Assembly: GCF_000744815.1 (NCBI RefSeq)
Contig: NZ_JQMQ01000005.1
Span: forward strand, 3,232,055-3,296,054
Length of the DNA stretch: 64,000 bases
Direction: 5' to 3'
From: Phaeacidiphilus oryzae TH49
GTDB taxonomy: Bacteria > Actinomycetota > Actinomycetes > Streptomycetales > Streptomycetaceae
Shown: in pieces, positions 48,534-58,641 of the stretch
How positions within the stretch are numbered: the first letter of the stretch is position 1
How the letters are laid out: the number at the start of each line of letters is the position of its first letter
Made by a program: the position numbers and the translations under genes
The notes under the pieces: generated by a model
Database searches by the model: none
Told to the model about the DNA's origin: nothing
What the model saw: the letters and a program-made list of their open reading frames with translations, nothing else

Positions 48534-49493
48534 TCAGCCGGACGTACCGCCCCCGGCGGCGAGCAGGGTGAGCTCGTCGGCGACCGCGTGGGCGGCCAGG
48601 GTGTCCGGGTCGATCAGCGGGTAGTGGCCGGCCTCCGGCAGCAGCGAGAGCCGGACCCGCTGCCCCACGGTGCCGGCCGCGGCGACATAGGTCCTGGCCA
48701 CCCGCGGCGGCACCTCGATGTCGGTGGCGCCGTGGAGGATGGTGGTCGGGATCCCCGTCGGCACCAGCGCGGCCGGGTCCAGCTGCGGGGAGCGGGCGCG
48801 GATGTCGGGCCCCTCGCCGAGCAGTTGGTCCACCGCGTCGTTGCAGACCCGCATGGTGCGGGCGGTCGCGAAGTCGGCTATCGGCGCGAGCGCCAGCACC
48901 CCCGCCAGGGCCGGGTCGGCGGCGTCCCGGCGCCAGCGGGAGCCGCGCGGCAGCCGGTGCCGGGCGGCGGTCCACAGGGCGGCGTGGCCGCCGGCCGAAT
49001 GCCCGCACAGGATGACCCGGCCGGAGTCGACGCAGTCGCTCCACTCCTGCTCGCGGACCAGCGCCGGCAGCAGGTCGGCGGCGGCCGAGAGGTCGTCGAA
49101 GGTGTCCGGCCAGCGCCCGGCCCTGGTACGGCCGTTGCCGCGCCGGTACTCCACCGACGCGACGGCGAAGCCGCGGCCGGAGAGGAAGGAGGCCAGCGGG
49201 GAGGCGTGCGCCCGGTCGTACGGGGCGCGCCAGGCCCCGCCGTGGAAGAAGAGCACCAGCGGGGCCGACCCGCCGCCCCGGGCGGACTCCGGCGGCAGAT
49301 AGAAGTCGGCGATCTGCTCCGCGAGTTGGCCGTAGGCGAGGACGGTGTCCGGCGGGACCGCCGGGTGGCTGAAGCAGGCCTCCTCCTCGGCGGCGTTCCG
49401 GGCCTCCGCGACCTCGCGCCGGCCGCGCTGCTGATCGCGCTGCGGATCGGGCTGCGGCAGAGGCGGCTGGCCCGCTCGCGTGGTCGGCTCCAT
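48534..49493 (-). CDS. Alpha/beta hydrolase, probable kynurenine formamidase
   Basis: 319 residues. The first ~50 are charged and disordered. The oxyanion strand LVLFFHGGAWRAPYDR is near residue 80, the nucleophile elbow CGHSAGGHAALW near 165, the acid in LHGATDIEVP near 265, and the catalytic His in LPEAGHYPLIDP near 290. The HGG-W motif and its position just after kynU point to N-formylkynurenine hydrolysis in tryptophan catabolism. A broad carboxylesterase is the alternative. 46 bp from kynU on the same strand. Confidence 0.8.
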   Translation of the reverse strand: MEPTTRAGQPPLPQPDPQRDQQRGRREVAEARNAAEEEACFSHPAVPPDTVLAYGQLAEQIADFYLPPESARGGGSAPLVLFFHGGAWRAPYDRAHASPLASFLSGRGFAVASVEYRRGNGRTRAGRWPDTFDDLSAAADLLPALVREQEWSDCVDSGRVILCGHSAGGHAALWTAARHRLPRGSRWRRDAADPALAGVLALAPIADFATARTMRVCNDAVDQLLGEGPDIRARSPQLDPAALVPTGIPTTILHGATDIEVPPRVARTYVAAAGTVGQRVRLSLLPEAGHYPLIDPDTLAAHAVADELTLLAAGGGTSG

Positions 49494-49539
49494 CGCTGTT
49501 TCTTTCCTCCTCGGCCCCCTGCTGGGGAACCCTACGCGA

Positions 49540-50760
49540 CTAGGCCTCCCCCAGGGCCTCGGCCAGCGTCTTCGCTGCTCGCTCGGCGTCCGCGAAGCGG
49601 GTGTAGAGGGGGGTGAAGCCGAAGCGGAGGACGTCCGGCGGGCGGTGGTCGACGACGACCCCGCGGCGCTGCAACTCGGCGGTGAGGGCGAGGGCGTCGG
49701 GGCAGCGGAGGGCGATCTGGCTGCCCCGCCGGTCGTGCCGCTCCGGAGTCAGGTTCCGCACGCTGCCGTCGGCGAGGGCCTTCGGCAGGTACTCCCGCAC
49801 GCAGTGGACGAAGAAGTCGGTGAGGGCCAGGGACTTCTCGCGGATCGCGGTGATCTCCGCGGCCGGCTCGTCCCAGACGTCCAGCGCGGCGTCCAGGGCG
49901 AGGAGGGAGAGGATGTCCGGGGTCCCGACCCGGCCCCGCAGGGCGCCCTCGGCGGGGGTGAACTCCGGGGCCATCCCGAAGGGGTCGCGGTGCGAGTTCC
50001 AGCCGGGCAGCGGGGAGCGGAAGTCCGCCTGGTGCTCGGGCGCGACATACAGGTAGGCGGGCGCGCCCGGGCCGCCGTTCAGGTACTTGTAGGTGCAGCC
50101 GACGGCGAGGTCCACGCCGTGCTCGGCGAGGCCGACGGGGAGGGCGCCGCCGCTGTGGCAGAGGTCCCAGAGCGAGAGGGCGCCGGCGGCGCGGACGGCC
50201 GCCGTGATGCCCGGCAGGTCGCGGAGCTCGCCGGAGCGGTAGTCCACGTGGTTGACCAGGGCCACGGCGGTGCGCGGGGTCAGCGCGTCCGGGATCTCCC
50301 CGGCGGGCAGCACGCGGAGGGCGCAACCGGTCAACTCGGCGGCGGACTGGGCGATGTAGCCGTCCGTCGGGAAGGTGGACTCGTCGACCAGCACCTCGTT
50401 CCGCCGCGGGTCGCGGGCGGCGGCCAGGCGGACGCCGCCGACCACGGCCTTGAAGACGTTGACGCTGGTGGAGTCGGCGACGACGGTGGTGCCGGGGGCC
50501 GCGCCGAGGAGCGGGGCGATCCGGTCGCCGACCCGCTGGGGCGCCTCCCACCAGCCGCTCTCGGTCCAGGAGCGGATGCGGAGGCGGCCCCACTCGTGGC
50601 CGACCACCTCGGCGAGGCGGTCGGGGACGGAGCGGGGCAGGGCGCCCAGGGAGTTCCCATCGAGGTAGACCTCCCCGTCGTCGACGTGGAAGCGGTCCCG
50701 CAGGGGGGCGAGGGGGTCCGCGGCGTCTTTCGCGGTGGCGGCGGTGCGCAGGCTGCTCAT
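49540..50760 (-). CDS. kynU: Kynureninase
   Basis: 406 residues from ATG 50760. PLP-dependent aspartate-aminotransferase fold; cleaves kynurenine to anthranilate and alanine. Hallmarks: VYLDGNSLGALPRSVPDRL near residue 30, WGRLRIRSWTESGWWEAP, DESTFPTDGYIAQ, WDLCHSGGALPVGL and the PLP-lysine in GCTYKYLNGGPGAPAYLYV near 230. C-terminal VVDHRPPDVLRFGFTPLY binds the substrate carboxylate. No tryptophan dioxygenase is in the window. Confidence 0.94.
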   Translation of the reverse strand: MSSLRTAATAKDAADPLAPLRDRFHVDDGEVYLDGNSLGALPRSVPDRLAEVVGHEWGRLRIRSWTESGWWEAPQRVGDRIAPLLGAAPGTTVVADSTSVNVFKAVVGGVRLAAARDPRRNEVLVDESTFPTDGYIAQSAAELTGCALRVLPAGEIPDALTPRTAVALVNHVDYRSGELRDLPGITAAVRAAGALSLWDLCHSGGALPVGLAEHGVDLAVGCTYKYLNGGPGAPAYLYVAPEHQADFRSPLPGWNSHRDPFGMAPEFTPAEGALRGRVGTPDILSLLALDAALDVWDEPAAEITAIREKSLALTDFFVHCVREYLPKALADGSVRNLTPERHDRRGSQIALRCPDALALTAELQRRGVVVDHRPPDVLRFGFTPLYTRFADAERAAKTLAEALGEA

Positions 50761-50879
50761 GGGGGAATCCTTTCCCCCGCCCCGGCTCACCCGGAAACCG
50801 GGGCCGCTGCCGGGGCCGCCGCCGGGGCCGCCGCGGGAGTCACGGCCGGCGCCGCCGGGGTCACCTCCGGGACGCCCGG

Positions 50880-52442
50880 CTACGTCGCGAAGTCCGCGGG
50901 CGGCGGCGTCGGGGCGCCCGGCAGCACGACGGCGGCCAGCGCGCCCGGTTCCGCGCGGTCCATGGTGACCTCCCCGCCGATGTCGCGGACGGTCTGCGCC
51001 ACGATGGCCAGCCCGAGTCCGGAGCCCGGCATCTGACGGGCCGACGGGGAGCGCCAGAAACGCTCGAAGACATACGGGAGTTCGTCCTGCGGGATGCCGG
51101 GGCCGCGGTCCCGCACGGTCAGCCGGCCATCCCGCAGGACGACGTCGATCCGCCCGTCGGACGGGCTGAACTTCACCGCGTTGTCCAGCAGGTTCATCAC
51201 CGCCCGTTCCAGCGTGTGCGGATCGGCGCGGACGTACCACGGCTGGAGGTCGGTCTCGAAGGTGATCGCCGGTCCGCGCAGCTTCGCCCGGTCCAGCGCC
51301 CGCGCGACCAGGTCGTGCCAGGGCACCACCTGCAGCGGGGCGGACCCCTGCGGCCGGCTCGGCCGGGCCAGTTGGAGGAGGTCGCCGATGAGCGTGGACA
51401 GCTCCACCATCTGCGCCTTCATGTTCCGGATCAGCCTGGACCTGGTCTCCACGGGGAGGTCCCGGCCGCTCTCCTCGGAGCGCACCAGCAGGTCCACGTT
51501 GGTGCGCAGCGAGGTCAGCGGGGTACGCAGCTCGTGCCCGGCGTCCGCGATCAGCTGCGACTGCCGCTCCCGGGAGCTGGCCAGCGCGGTGCTCATGGAG
51601 TTGAAGGACTCGCTGAGCCGGGCGATCTCGTCCTCGCCCTCCACCGGGATGGTGGTGCCCACCTCCTCGGTGCGGGCGATGTGCTCGACCGCCTCGGTCA
51701 GCCGGTCCACGGGCTTGAGCGCGGTCCGGGCGACGAAGAGGCCGGCCGCCCAGGCGCCCATGATCACCAGGGCGGCGACCGCGATCAGGATCACCGCGAG
51801 CCTTCGCAGCTCGGCGGTCACCGGCCCGAGGTCCTGGGTGTAGGCGACGGCGGCGTTCCCGATGTCCTGGCCGGTGGTCCTGTCCACCAGGTCGCCGACG
51901 CTCTGTACGTAGACCCGCACCTTGGTGCCGGCCCGGGTGACCCCGTCGTGGTAGCTGGAGACGGCGCCCGGTCCGCGGGTCCCGGAGGCGGCGGCGGCGA
52001 TCTCGTGGCTGCCCGGCTGGAGGGCGCGGTCGTCCGCGGCCGACGGACAGGCCACCGTGCCGTCCGCCAGGATCAGGGTGGGGGTGGTGGTCGGCGCACC
52101 GAAGATCCCCTGGCCGCCGCCCGCGCCGATGGTGCAGGCCTGCTGGATCTTGTGTTCCAGGTCCTGGGTGTTGTTGAGTCCGCTGGCGCTCTGCCGCAGC
52201 GTCTGGTCGACCTCTCCGATCATGGCCGATCGTGCGGCGAAGAAGCTGGCGAAGGCGCAGAGCGCCACCGCGATGGTCACCGCGACCGCGGTCAGTATCG
52301 ACAGCCGGGTGCGCAGCGGGCGCCGGGTGAACCACCCCTGCCGGGGGCGGCCCTCCTCCCGGTCCGCGAGGACCTCGTCCTGCTCCTCCTCCGCAGGCTG
52401 CCCGGCCCCCGGCTCCCGCTCCTCCCCCGTGCCCCCGGTCAC
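50880..52442 (-). CDS. Sensor histidine kinase, MprB/CseC-like
   Basis: 520 residues from GTG 52442, overlapping the regulator's stop by 4 bp. TM1 ([22 protein letters not shown]) near residue 45, an extracytoplasmic domain of ~150 residues with one possible Cys pair (QQACTIG, TVACPS), TM2 ([23 protein letters not shown]), a HAMP domain, HisKA with His in [15 protein letters not shown] near 330, then HATPase ([31 protein letters not shown]). Envelope-stress type; neighbouring HtrA protease agrees with an MprAB-like role. Confidence 0.92.
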   Translation of the reverse strand: MTGGTGEEREPGAGQPAEEEQDEVLADREEGRPRQGWFTRRPLRTRLSILTAVAVTIAVALCAFASFFAARSAMIGEVDQTLRQSASGLNNTQDLEHKIQQACTIGAGGGQGIFGAPTTTPTLILADGTVACPSAADDRALQPGSHEIAAAASGTRGPGAVSSYHDGVTRAGTKVRVYVQSVGDLVDRTTGQDIGNAAVAYTQDLGPVTAELRRLAVILIAVAALVIMGAWAAGLFVARTALKPVDRLTEAVEHIARTEEVGTTIPVEGEDEIARLSESFNSMSTALASSRERQSQLIADAGHELRTPLTSLRTNVDLLVRSEESGRDLPVETRSRLIRNMKAQMVELSTLIGDLLQLARPSRPQGSAPLQVVPWHDLVARALDRAKLRGPAITFETDLQPWYVRADPHTLERAVMNLLDNAVKFSPSDGRIDVVLRDGRLTVRDRGPGIPQDELPYVFERFWRSPSARQMPGSGLGLAIVAQTVRDIGGEVTMDRAEPGALAAVVLPGAPTPPPADFAT

Positions 52443-53212
52443 GCCGACCGCTCGGGCGCGCGCAGGGCGTAGCCGACGCCGCGCACGGTGTGGACGAGGC
52501 GCGGCATGCCGCCGGCCTCGGTCTTGCGGCGGAGGTACATCACGTACACGTCGAGGGAGTTGGAGGACGGCTCGAAGTCGAAGCCCCACACCGCCTTGAG
52601 GATCTGCTCCCGGGTCAGCACCTGGCGCGGATGCGCGAGGAACATCTCCAGCAGCATGTACTCGGTGCGGGTCAGCTCGATCGACCGGCCCGCCCGGGTC
52701 ACCTCCCGGGTGGCGGTGTTCATCCGCAGGTCGTGGAAGGCCAGCACCTGCTGGTCGACCGGGTCGGCCTCCGCGGCCGTGGCGCCGACCAGCGCGTTGC
52801 GCCGCAGCAGCGCCCGCACCCGGGCCAGCAGCTCGTCCAGCTCGAACGGCTTGGGGAGGTAGTCGTCCGCGCCGACGTCGAGCCCGGTGACCCTGTCCCC
52901 CACGGCGTCCCGCGCGGTGAGCATCAGCACCGGCACATGGTCGCCGCGGCCCCGCAGCCGGCGGACCGCGGTGAGTCCGTCGAGCCGCGGCATCATGATG
53001 TCCAGCAGCACCAGGTCCGGCTGCCGCTCGGCGATCGCGTCCAGCGCCTCGATCCCGTCCGAGGCGGTGCTGACCTGGTAGCCCTCGAAGGCGAGGCTGC
53101 TCTCCAGGGCATCACGCAGGGCCGGCTCGTCGTCCACCACCAGGATGTGGGAACGCCTCTCCGCGTCGCCGTCGCCGGCCTCGGAGAACTCAGGCCCGTA
53201 GGGCGCCGTCAT
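52439..53212 (-). CDS. OmpR-family response regulator, MprA-like
   Basis: 257 residues from ATG 53212 with GAAGGAAG upstream. Receiver with [14 protein letters not shown], phospho-Asp in [14 protein letters not shown] near residue 80, and Lys in [14 protein letters not shown]. Winged helix with [20 protein letters not shown] and [16 protein letters not shown]. Works with the downstream kinase; probable targets include the htrA gene just upstream on the same strand. Confidence 0.93.
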   Translation of the reverse strand: MTAPYGPEFSEAGDGDAERRSHILVVDDEPALRDALESSLAFEGYQVSTASDGIEALDAIAERQPDLVLLDIMMPRLDGLTAVRRLRGRGDHVPVLMLTARDAVGDRVTGLDVGADDYLPKPFELDELLARVRALLRRNALVGATAAEADPVDQQVLAFHDLRMNTATREVTRAGRSIELTRTEYMLLEMFLAHPRQVLTREQILKAVWGFDFEPSSNSLDVYVMYLRRKTEAGGMPRLVHTVRGVGYALRAPERSA

Positions 53213-53330
53213 CGTGGGACTTCCTTCGTGGGCTTCGTCGGATTCCGGTGCGGCCCGCCGAAGCGTCGCAGGGATCTGCGCCGTCCGGCGGGCTGCCACC
53301 ATTCTTACTGCGCGGGGCGGGCCGATGCGG

Positions 53331-54803
53331 TCAGGACGTGATCGAGTGACCGGCCTGGAGTTGCCCGAGCACGGCCTTCACGGAGTCGATCGGGATGGCG
53401 AACCCGAGCCCCACGCTGCCCGCCTCGCTGCTGGAGCCGCCGGAGCCGCCCGAGCCGGAACCGGACGAGGAGGAGCTGTACATCGCCGAGTTCAGGCCGA
53501 TCACCTCGCCGTTGGAGTTGAGCAGCGGACCGCCGGAGTTGCCGGGGTTGAGCGAGGCGTCGGTCTGGATCGCGCTGTAGGTGGCGGTGGTGCCGGCGTC
53601 CGAGGAGCCGGAGCCGGAGGACCCGCCGAAGCCGCCGAAGCCGCTGCCGCCGCTGCCCTCGCCCTCGCTCTGCCCGGGCCAGGTCGGCCAGCCGAAGCCG
53701 CCGTTGTTCTGCGTGGTCCCCTCGTCCACCTGGACGGTGACCTTGCGGTTCAGCGCGCTGACGATGCCGCTGGTGACGGTGCCGGTCAGGCCGTCCGGGT
53801 TGCCGATGGCGACCACCTGGTCGCCGACCTGGACCTTGCCGGAGTCGCCGAGCGATGCCGCCTTGAGGCCGCTGACCCCCTCGGCCTGGATCACCGCGAC
53901 GTCCAGCTTGGGGTCGGTCCCGACGATCTTGCCGGTGGCGGTCTTGTTGTCGCTGAACGTTATCTTGATCGTCCCGCCGTTGTTCACCGCGGACGAGATG
54001 ACGTGGTAGTTCGTCAGGATCTGCCCGCCGGAGGTGAGGACCACGCCGGTGCCGGTGTCCTCCTCGCTGCTGGAGGTGACGTCGATCTGCACCACGCTCG
54101 GGGTGACGGCGGCGGCGATCGCCGCGGTGGTGTTGGTGGACTTGCTGTCGGAGGTGACCACCGCTCCGGTGGTGTAGGTGCCGCCGCCCGAGTTGTGCGA
54201 GGTGATCAGGCCGCCCGCGGCCCCGCCGGCCAGCGCGGCCACCACGGCGACCGCGGCCACCAGCAGCGCGGGCTTGCGCAGCCGGGCGCGCCTGCGCGGG
54301 GCGGGCGCCGCGCCCGCGGAGCCGTCCGGCCCCTCGGCGCCGAAACCGGCCCAGCCGCCGCCACCTGGCGTTCCCGGGCCGCCCGCGCCGCCCTGCGGGG
54401 CCCCGCCGCCGGCGGCGTTCCCGGCCGCGCCCCAGCCGGCCGCCGCCGAGGCGTAGGGGGCTCCGGCGTCGGAGGAGGCGGGCGCGCCCTCGTGGCCGTC
54501 CGCCGCGCGGCTGCCCGGCGCGGGCGGCGGGAAGGCCGCCAGCCGGGCGGTCTCGTCCTCGCCCGCGGCGGACGCCGCCGCGCCGCCGCCGAAGTCCTCG
54601 CGGTAGGTGTACGGGCGAGGGGCCTCCGGGGCGCCCTGGTACTCGACGTACCCGGAGCCCGGCCGCTGGTCGGCCTGCGGCCGGCCGGAGTGCTGGTGGC
54701 CGGAGTGCTGGTGGTCGGCCGCACGGGAGTCACCGGCGGCGGATGCGAAGTCGTTCGCGCCCGGTTCGGGGGCGCCTGCGGAGTTCCGGTACGGCTCGGT
54801 CAT
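53331..54803 (-). CDS. HtrA/DegP-like membrane serine protease without PDZ domain
   Basis: 490 residues from ATG 54803 (ATG 54827 possible). A ~190-residue disordered, Gly/Ala/Pro-rich cytoplasmic region is followed by one TM helix ([22 protein letters not shown]). The trypsin-like domain has His in [10 protein letters not shown], Asp in [11 protein letters not shown] and Ser in [10 protein letters not shown]. Two low-complexity insertions (Gly/Ser-rich) lie before the serine loop and after it. It stops at [22 protein letters not shown], exactly where the PDZ domain normally begins. Degrades or chaperones misfolded exported proteins. Confidence 0.88.
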   Translation of the reverse strand: MTEPYRNSAGAPEPGANDFASAAGDSRAADHQHSGHQHSGRPQADQRPGSGYVEYQGAPEAPRPYTYREDFGGGAAASAAGEDETARLAAFPPPAPGSRAADGHEGAPASSDAGAPYASAAAGWGAAGNAAGGGAPQGGAGGPGTPGGGGWAGFGAEGPDGSAGAAPAPRRRARLRKPALLVAAVAVVAALAGGAAGGLITSHNSGGGTYTTGAVVTSDSKSTNTTAAIAAAVTPSVVQIDVTSSSEEDTGTGVVLTSGGQILTNYHVISSAVNNGGTIKITFSDNKTATGKIVGTDPKLDVAVIQAEGVSGLKAASLGDSGKVQVGDQVVAIGNPDGLTGTVTSGIVSALNRKVTVQVDEGTTQNNGGFGWPTWPGQSEGEGSGGSGFGGFGGSSGSGSSDAGTTATYSAIQTDASLNPGNSGGPLLNSNGEVIGLNSAMYSSSSSGSGSGGSGGSSSEAGSVGLGFAIPIDSVKAVLGQLQAGHSITS

Positions 54804-54928
54804 GGGACCAAGGTCCCCAGTGAACATGAGAGGTCCCTGAGAGCCTGCTCAGAAGCCCGCGAGAAGCCGGGACGCCGGGTGAGAGCGGCCTGAGCGGCGG
54901 TCAGGTCCGCCGCCCGGGGGCCCGGCGG

Positions 54929-55966
54929 TCAGTCGCCGCAGCCGCAGGAGCGGCGGACCACCAGCCGGCTCGGGAAGCGCCGCACCCGCGGGGTGTCCGA
55001 CCCGGGCACCAGCAGGGAGTCGTCCAGCACCAGGTCGACGGCGGTGCGCGCCATCGCGTCCCGGTCGGTGGCCACCGTGGTCAGCGGCGGATCGGTGAAG
55101 GCCGCCTCGGCGATGTCGTCGAAGCCGGCCACCGCCAGGTCCTCCGGCACCCGCAGCCCCACTTCGCGGGCCGCCCGCAGCACGCCGACCGCCTGGTCGT
55201 CGGTGGAGCAGAAGAGCGCCGGCGGCCGCTGCGGCGAGCGCAGCAGGTCGACGGCGAAGCGGTAGGCGCCGTAGCGGTCGAAGGGCGCGTCCAGCAGCCG
55301 GCCCTCGGTCGGTATGCCGGCTCCCCGCAGCGCCCGGGCCCAGCCCTCGATGTGGTCCACCACCGGGTCCCCGGGGGCGGGGGACGCGACCGGGCCGCCG
55401 AAGCAGGCCACGTACGGGTGGCCGTGGCCGAGGAGGTGGCGGGTGGCCTGCTCGGCCCCGCCGATGTCGTCGGTGACCACCGCCGCGTCGTCGCGCTCGC
55501 CGCCGGGCTGCGGGGCCCTGTGCAGCAGCACCACCCGGGCGTCGCCGTGCGCCCTGAACTCCTCCGCGGCCGACTCCGAGGGGCCCTGGCTGACCAGGAT
55601 CAGCCCGGACACCCGCATGCCGAGGAAGGCCCGGATGTAGTGCAGCTCGCGCTCGCCGGTGTAGTCGGAGTTGCCGATCAGCACGAGCTTCCCGCGCTCG
55701 GAGGCAACCCGCTCCACGGCGTGCGAGAGCTCGGCGAAGAACGGCTGCCGGGCGTCCGGCACCACCATGCCGATCAGGTTGGTGCGCCGGCTGGCCATCG
55801 CCTGGGCCACGCTGTTGGGCCGGTAGCCGAGCTGGGCGATGGCGGCGAGGACACGCTCGCGCGTGGCCGGGGCGACCGGACGCGGGCCGTTGTTGATCAC
55901 GTAGCTGACGACCGCGGTGGAGGTCCCGGCCAGTTTCGCCACATCATCCCGCGTCACCCTGGCCAC
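54929..55966 (-). CDS. LacI family transcriptional regulator
   Basis: 345 residues. The HTH is [23 protein letters not shown] with hinge helix [16 protein letters not shown]. The periplasmic-binding-protein-like sensor has [33 protein letters not shown] and [25 protein letters not shown]. It ends RRSCGCGD, a cysteine pair conserved in several streptomycete orthologues. The ligand is probably a sugar, unknown. Between htrA and glnR, as in S. coelicolor. Confidence 0.9.
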   Translation of the reverse strand: MARVTRDDVAKLAGTSTAVVSYVINNGPRPVAPATRERVLAAIAQLGYRPNSVAQAMASRRTNLIGMVVPDARQPFFAELSHAVERVASERGKLVLIGNSDYTGERELHYIRAFLGMRVSGLILVSQGPSESAAEEFRAHGDARVVLLHRAPQPGGERDDAAVVTDDIGGAEQATRHLLGHGHPYVACFGGPVASPAPGDPVVDHIEGWARALRGAGIPTEGRLLDAPFDRYGAYRFAVDLLRSPQRPPALFCSTDDQAVGVLRAAREVGLRVPEDLAVAGFDDIAEAAFTDPPLTTVATDRDAMARTAVDLVLDDSLLVPGSDTPRVRRFPSRLVVRRSCGCGD

Positions 55967-56052
55967 ACGCCGAGTCTACGCGGGTCGCGTCGCCCCGGCG
56001 CGGGCATGGCGGGCAAGCGGGTGGGGGCTCCCCTGGGGGCTCCCCTGGCGGC

Positions 56053-56877
56053 TCAGCGCGACTTGCTCGGCTGCCGCCGCGCGGTCGCCGCGGCCCGCGT
56101 CTCCTGGTCCGACGCACCGCCGGAGTCCGGCTGCCCGGCCTCCGCCTCGACGGCCTCCGTCCCGACGGTCTCGGCCTCGGCGTCCGGCTTGCCGTCCGCC
56201 TTCTCCTTGTCCATCACCACGAAGCGGTAGCCGACGTTGCGGACCGTGCCGATCAGCTGCTCGTGCTCGGGGCCGAGCTTGGCGCGCAGCCGCCGGACGT
56301 GGACGTCCACCGTCCTGGTGCCGCCGAAGTAGTCGTAGCCCCACACCTCCTGGAGCAGCTGGGCCCGGGTGAAGACCCGGCCCGGGTGCTGCGCCAGGTA
56401 CTTGAGCAGCTCGAACTCCTTGAAGGTGAGGTCCAGGACCCGGCCCTTCAGCTTGGCGCTGTACGTGGCCTCGTCCACCGACAGATCGCCGTTGCGGATC
56501 TCCATCGGGCTGTCGTCCTGCGTGATCTGCGCCCGCCCCATGGCCAGCCGCAGCCGGGCCTCGACCTCGGCCGGACCCGCGCTGTCCAGCAGCACGTCGT
56601 CCACGCCCCATTCGGCGGTCACCGCGGCCAGACCGCCCTCGGTGACCACGAGCAGGACGGGGGCGCCGGGGCCGGTGGAGCGCAGCAGCTGGCAGAGGCT
56701 CCGTACATGCGGCAGGTCGCGGCGGCCGTCGACCAGGATGACGTCCGCGCTGGGCGCGTCCATCAGGGCCGAGCCTTCGGCCGGGGCCACCCGCACGTTG
56801 TGGAGGAGGAGGCCGAGGGCGGGCAGCACCTCGGCGGACGGTTGGAGGGCGTTGGTGAGCAGCAGCAGAGAACTCAT
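56053..56877 (-). CDS. glnR: Nitrogen regulator GlnR
   Basis: 274 residues. Begins [20 protein letters not shown], the signature of streptomycete GlnR. The receiver-like domain (1-115) is atypical: [13 protein letters not shown] keeps an Asp, but the phosphorylation pocket is incomplete, and GlnR is known to work as an unphosphorylated dimer. The winged helix (about 130-230) has [20 protein letters not shown] and [16 protein letters not shown]. The C-terminal 45 residues are acidic and Ala-rich. Controls glnA, amtB, nir and others under nitrogen limitation. No glnA here. Confidence 0.95.
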   Translation of the reverse strand: MSSLLLLTNALQPSAEVLPALGLLLHNVRVAPAEGSALMDAPSADVILVDGRRDLPHVRSLCQLLRSTGPGAPVLLVVTEGGLAAVTAEWGVDDVLLDSAGPAEVEARLRLAMGRAQITQDDSPMEIRNGDLSVDEATYSAKLKGRVLDLTFKEFELLKYLAQHPGRVFTRAQLLQEVWGYDYFGGTRTVDVHVRRLRAKLGPEHEQLIGTVRNVGYRFVVMDKEKADGKPDAEAETVGTEAVEAEAGQPDSGGASDQETRAAATARRQPSKSR

Positions 56878-57225
56878 ACCCGGTTAGTCCCCTTTCCGGG
56901 CGGTCGCGTACGCCGCGGCACGGCCGCCGCCGGCCGGGCGAGAGGAGGGTCGGACCGGCCGACGCCCAGGCTGCGCGGGCAGTCGCCCCCGGTGCCGGGT
57001 CGAGGTCCCGCAACCTCGTCCTCTGCAGCGGTGGCGTGCTTCATCGACGGCTGGCTGGTGACGCCGGCGAGTCTGCCCATGCGGTGCCTTCCGGTCGGGG
57101 CGCAGCGGGCGGCGGCCCGCGGCTGTCCGGCTAGTGCGCACGGCTGTCCGTTTCCGGTCACCGAAAGCACAAAGGGACCCGGGGGCGACTCTGCCCGGAT
57201 CCCTTAGCCGGAGAGAATAGCCCAC
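56878..57225. other. Divergent region glnR / hydrolase
   Basis: 348 bp. An inverted repeat AGGGACCCGGG (57173-57183) with CCCGGATCCCT (57194-57204) lies just upstream of the hydrolase start and could be an attenuator. I see no gene; the frames present are Pro/Arg-rich. Confidence 0.4.
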
Positions 57226-58287
57226 ATGAACCCCGCAGCGAAGGCCTCGACCGGCCAAGGAACGCCTGCGCACGGCGCCGATCCGGTCGCCGGGCGCCCC
57301 CTCGGGAGCGATTCCGCGGGAGCGCCCGCGCCCTCCCCAGCGCCCTGGCGGACGGCCGCGGAAGCGCTGCTGACCACGGCGGACGGCGTCCGCATCCACG
57401 CCGAGCACCGGCCGTACGCGCCGGACCCGGACCCGGACTCCGCGCCGGATTCCGCGCCGGACCCCGCCCCGGAAGGCGGGGAGCCGGAGCGAGCGGCCGC
57501 GGACGCAGCCGCGGCGGCGGCCGGTAGCACGGCGATCGTGGTCGTCCACGGCTTCACCGGAGCCGTGGAGCGCCCGGCGGTGCGCCGCGCGGTCGCCGAG
57601 TTCCGCCGGCACGCGGGCGTGGTCACCTTCTCGATGCGCGGACACGGCCGCTCCGGCGGGCGCTCCACGGTGGGCGCCCGCGAGGTGCTGGACCTGGACG
57701 CGGCGGTCGGCTGGGCGCGCTCGCTCGGCTACCGGCGGATCGTCACCGTCGGCTTCTCGCTCGGCGGCGCGGTCGCGGTGCGGCACGCGGCGGTCTGCGG
57801 GGAGCCCGGGCGGGTGTCGGCGGTGGCCGCGGTGAGCGCCCCGGCCCGCTGGTACTACCGGGGAACGCTGCCGATGCGGCGGCTCCACTGGGTGGTGATG
57901 CGGCCGCTCGGCCGCGTCGTCGGCCGGCTCGGGCTGAAGACCAGGATCGACGCGGTGCCGTGGCCGGACTCCACCGGCGGCGGCCGGCCCCTGGACTACG
58001 AGCCCTCCGTGCGGCGGTACGGCGAGCCGCTGCCGCCCACCGGCGCGGCCGCCCTGCTGCCCGCCCGGGGCGTGCGCCTGCTGGTGGTGCACGGGGACGC
58101 GGACCCGTACTTCCCGCTCGACCACCCGCGCTCGCTGGTCGACGCCTACGACCGGCAGGCGGCCGGAGGACCGGCCGCCGAGCTGTGGATCGAGCACGGC
58201 TTCGGGCACGCCGAGAACGCCGCCCCGGGGCCGCTCCTGGAGCGGATCGGACGCTGGCTGGCGGGCCCTCCGACGGGCGCGGCGTGA
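57226..58287 (+). CDS. Alpha/beta hydrolase
   Basis: 353 residues from ATG 57226. The first ~75 are disordered, including a PDPDPDSAPDSAPDPAP run. The hydrolase fold starts TAIVVVHGFTGAVERP (about 105). Nucleophile elbow VTVGFSLGGAVAVRHA near 180, acid in LLVVHGDADPYFPLDHP near 290, His in IEHGFGHAENA near 330. Conserved next to moaD in streptomycetes. Substrate unknown. Confidence 0.88.
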   Translation: MNPAAKASTGQGTPAHGADPVAGRPLGSDSAGAPAPSPAPWRTAAEALLTTADGVRIHAEHRPYAPDPDPDSAPDSAPDPAPEGGEPERAAADAAAAAAGSTAIVVVHGFTGAVERPAVRRAVAEFRRHAGVVTFSMRGHGRSGGRSTVGAREVLDLDAAVGWARSLGYRRIVTVGFSLGGAVAVRHAAVCGEPGRVSAVAAVSAPARWYYRGTLPMRRLHWVVMRPLGRVVGRLGLKTRIDAVPWPDSTGGGRPLDYEPSVRRYGEPLPPTGAAALLPARGVRLLVVHGDADPYFPLDHPRSLVDAYDRQAAGGPAAELWIEHGFGHAENAAPGPLLERIGRWLAGPPTGAA

Positions 58288-58360
58288 CGGGGCCGGGCCC
58301 GGACCGCCATGATGGCGGACCGACCGGTGTGCCCGCCGGGCCAGGAGGAGAGGGGCTGAG

Positions 58361-58633
58361 ATGACGGCAGTTCTGCCGACCGGGACGATCCGGTACTGGG
58401 CGGCCGCCAAGGCCGAGGCCGGCACGGCCGAGGAGCCGTACCGGGCGGCGACGCTCGCCGAGGCGCTGGACGCGGCCCGGGCGGCGCGGGCCGACCGGCC
58501 GGGCTTCGCCTCGGTGCTCAGGCGCTGCTCGTTCCTGGTCGACGGGGTGGCCGTCGGCAGCCGGGAGCATTCGAACGTCGAACTGACCGAGGGCGGCACC
58601 GTCGAGGTGCTGCCGCCCTTCGCGGGCGGGTGA
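58361..58633 (+). CDS. MoaD/ThiS family sulfur-carrier protein
   Basis: 90 residues with a GAGAGGGGCTG ribosome site. Beta-grasp fold: TGTIRYWAAAKAEAGTAEE, a helix LAEALDAARAARADRP, CSFLVDGVAVG and the terminal EVLPPFAGG with the di-glycine that is adenylated and thiocarboxylated. It donates sulfur in molybdopterin or related synthesis, with a MoaE or an alternative partner elsewhere. Confidence 0.88.
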   Translation: MTAVLPTGTIRYWAAAKAEAGTAEEPYRAATLAEALDAARAARADRPGFASVLRRCSFLVDGVAVGSREHSNVELTEGGTVEVLPPFAGG

Positions 58634-58641
58634 GAGATCCA

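Noticed and set aside
57120-57225. GlnR box upstream of glnR
   Set aside because: GTCAC and GAAAG are present but not with the required six-base spacing.
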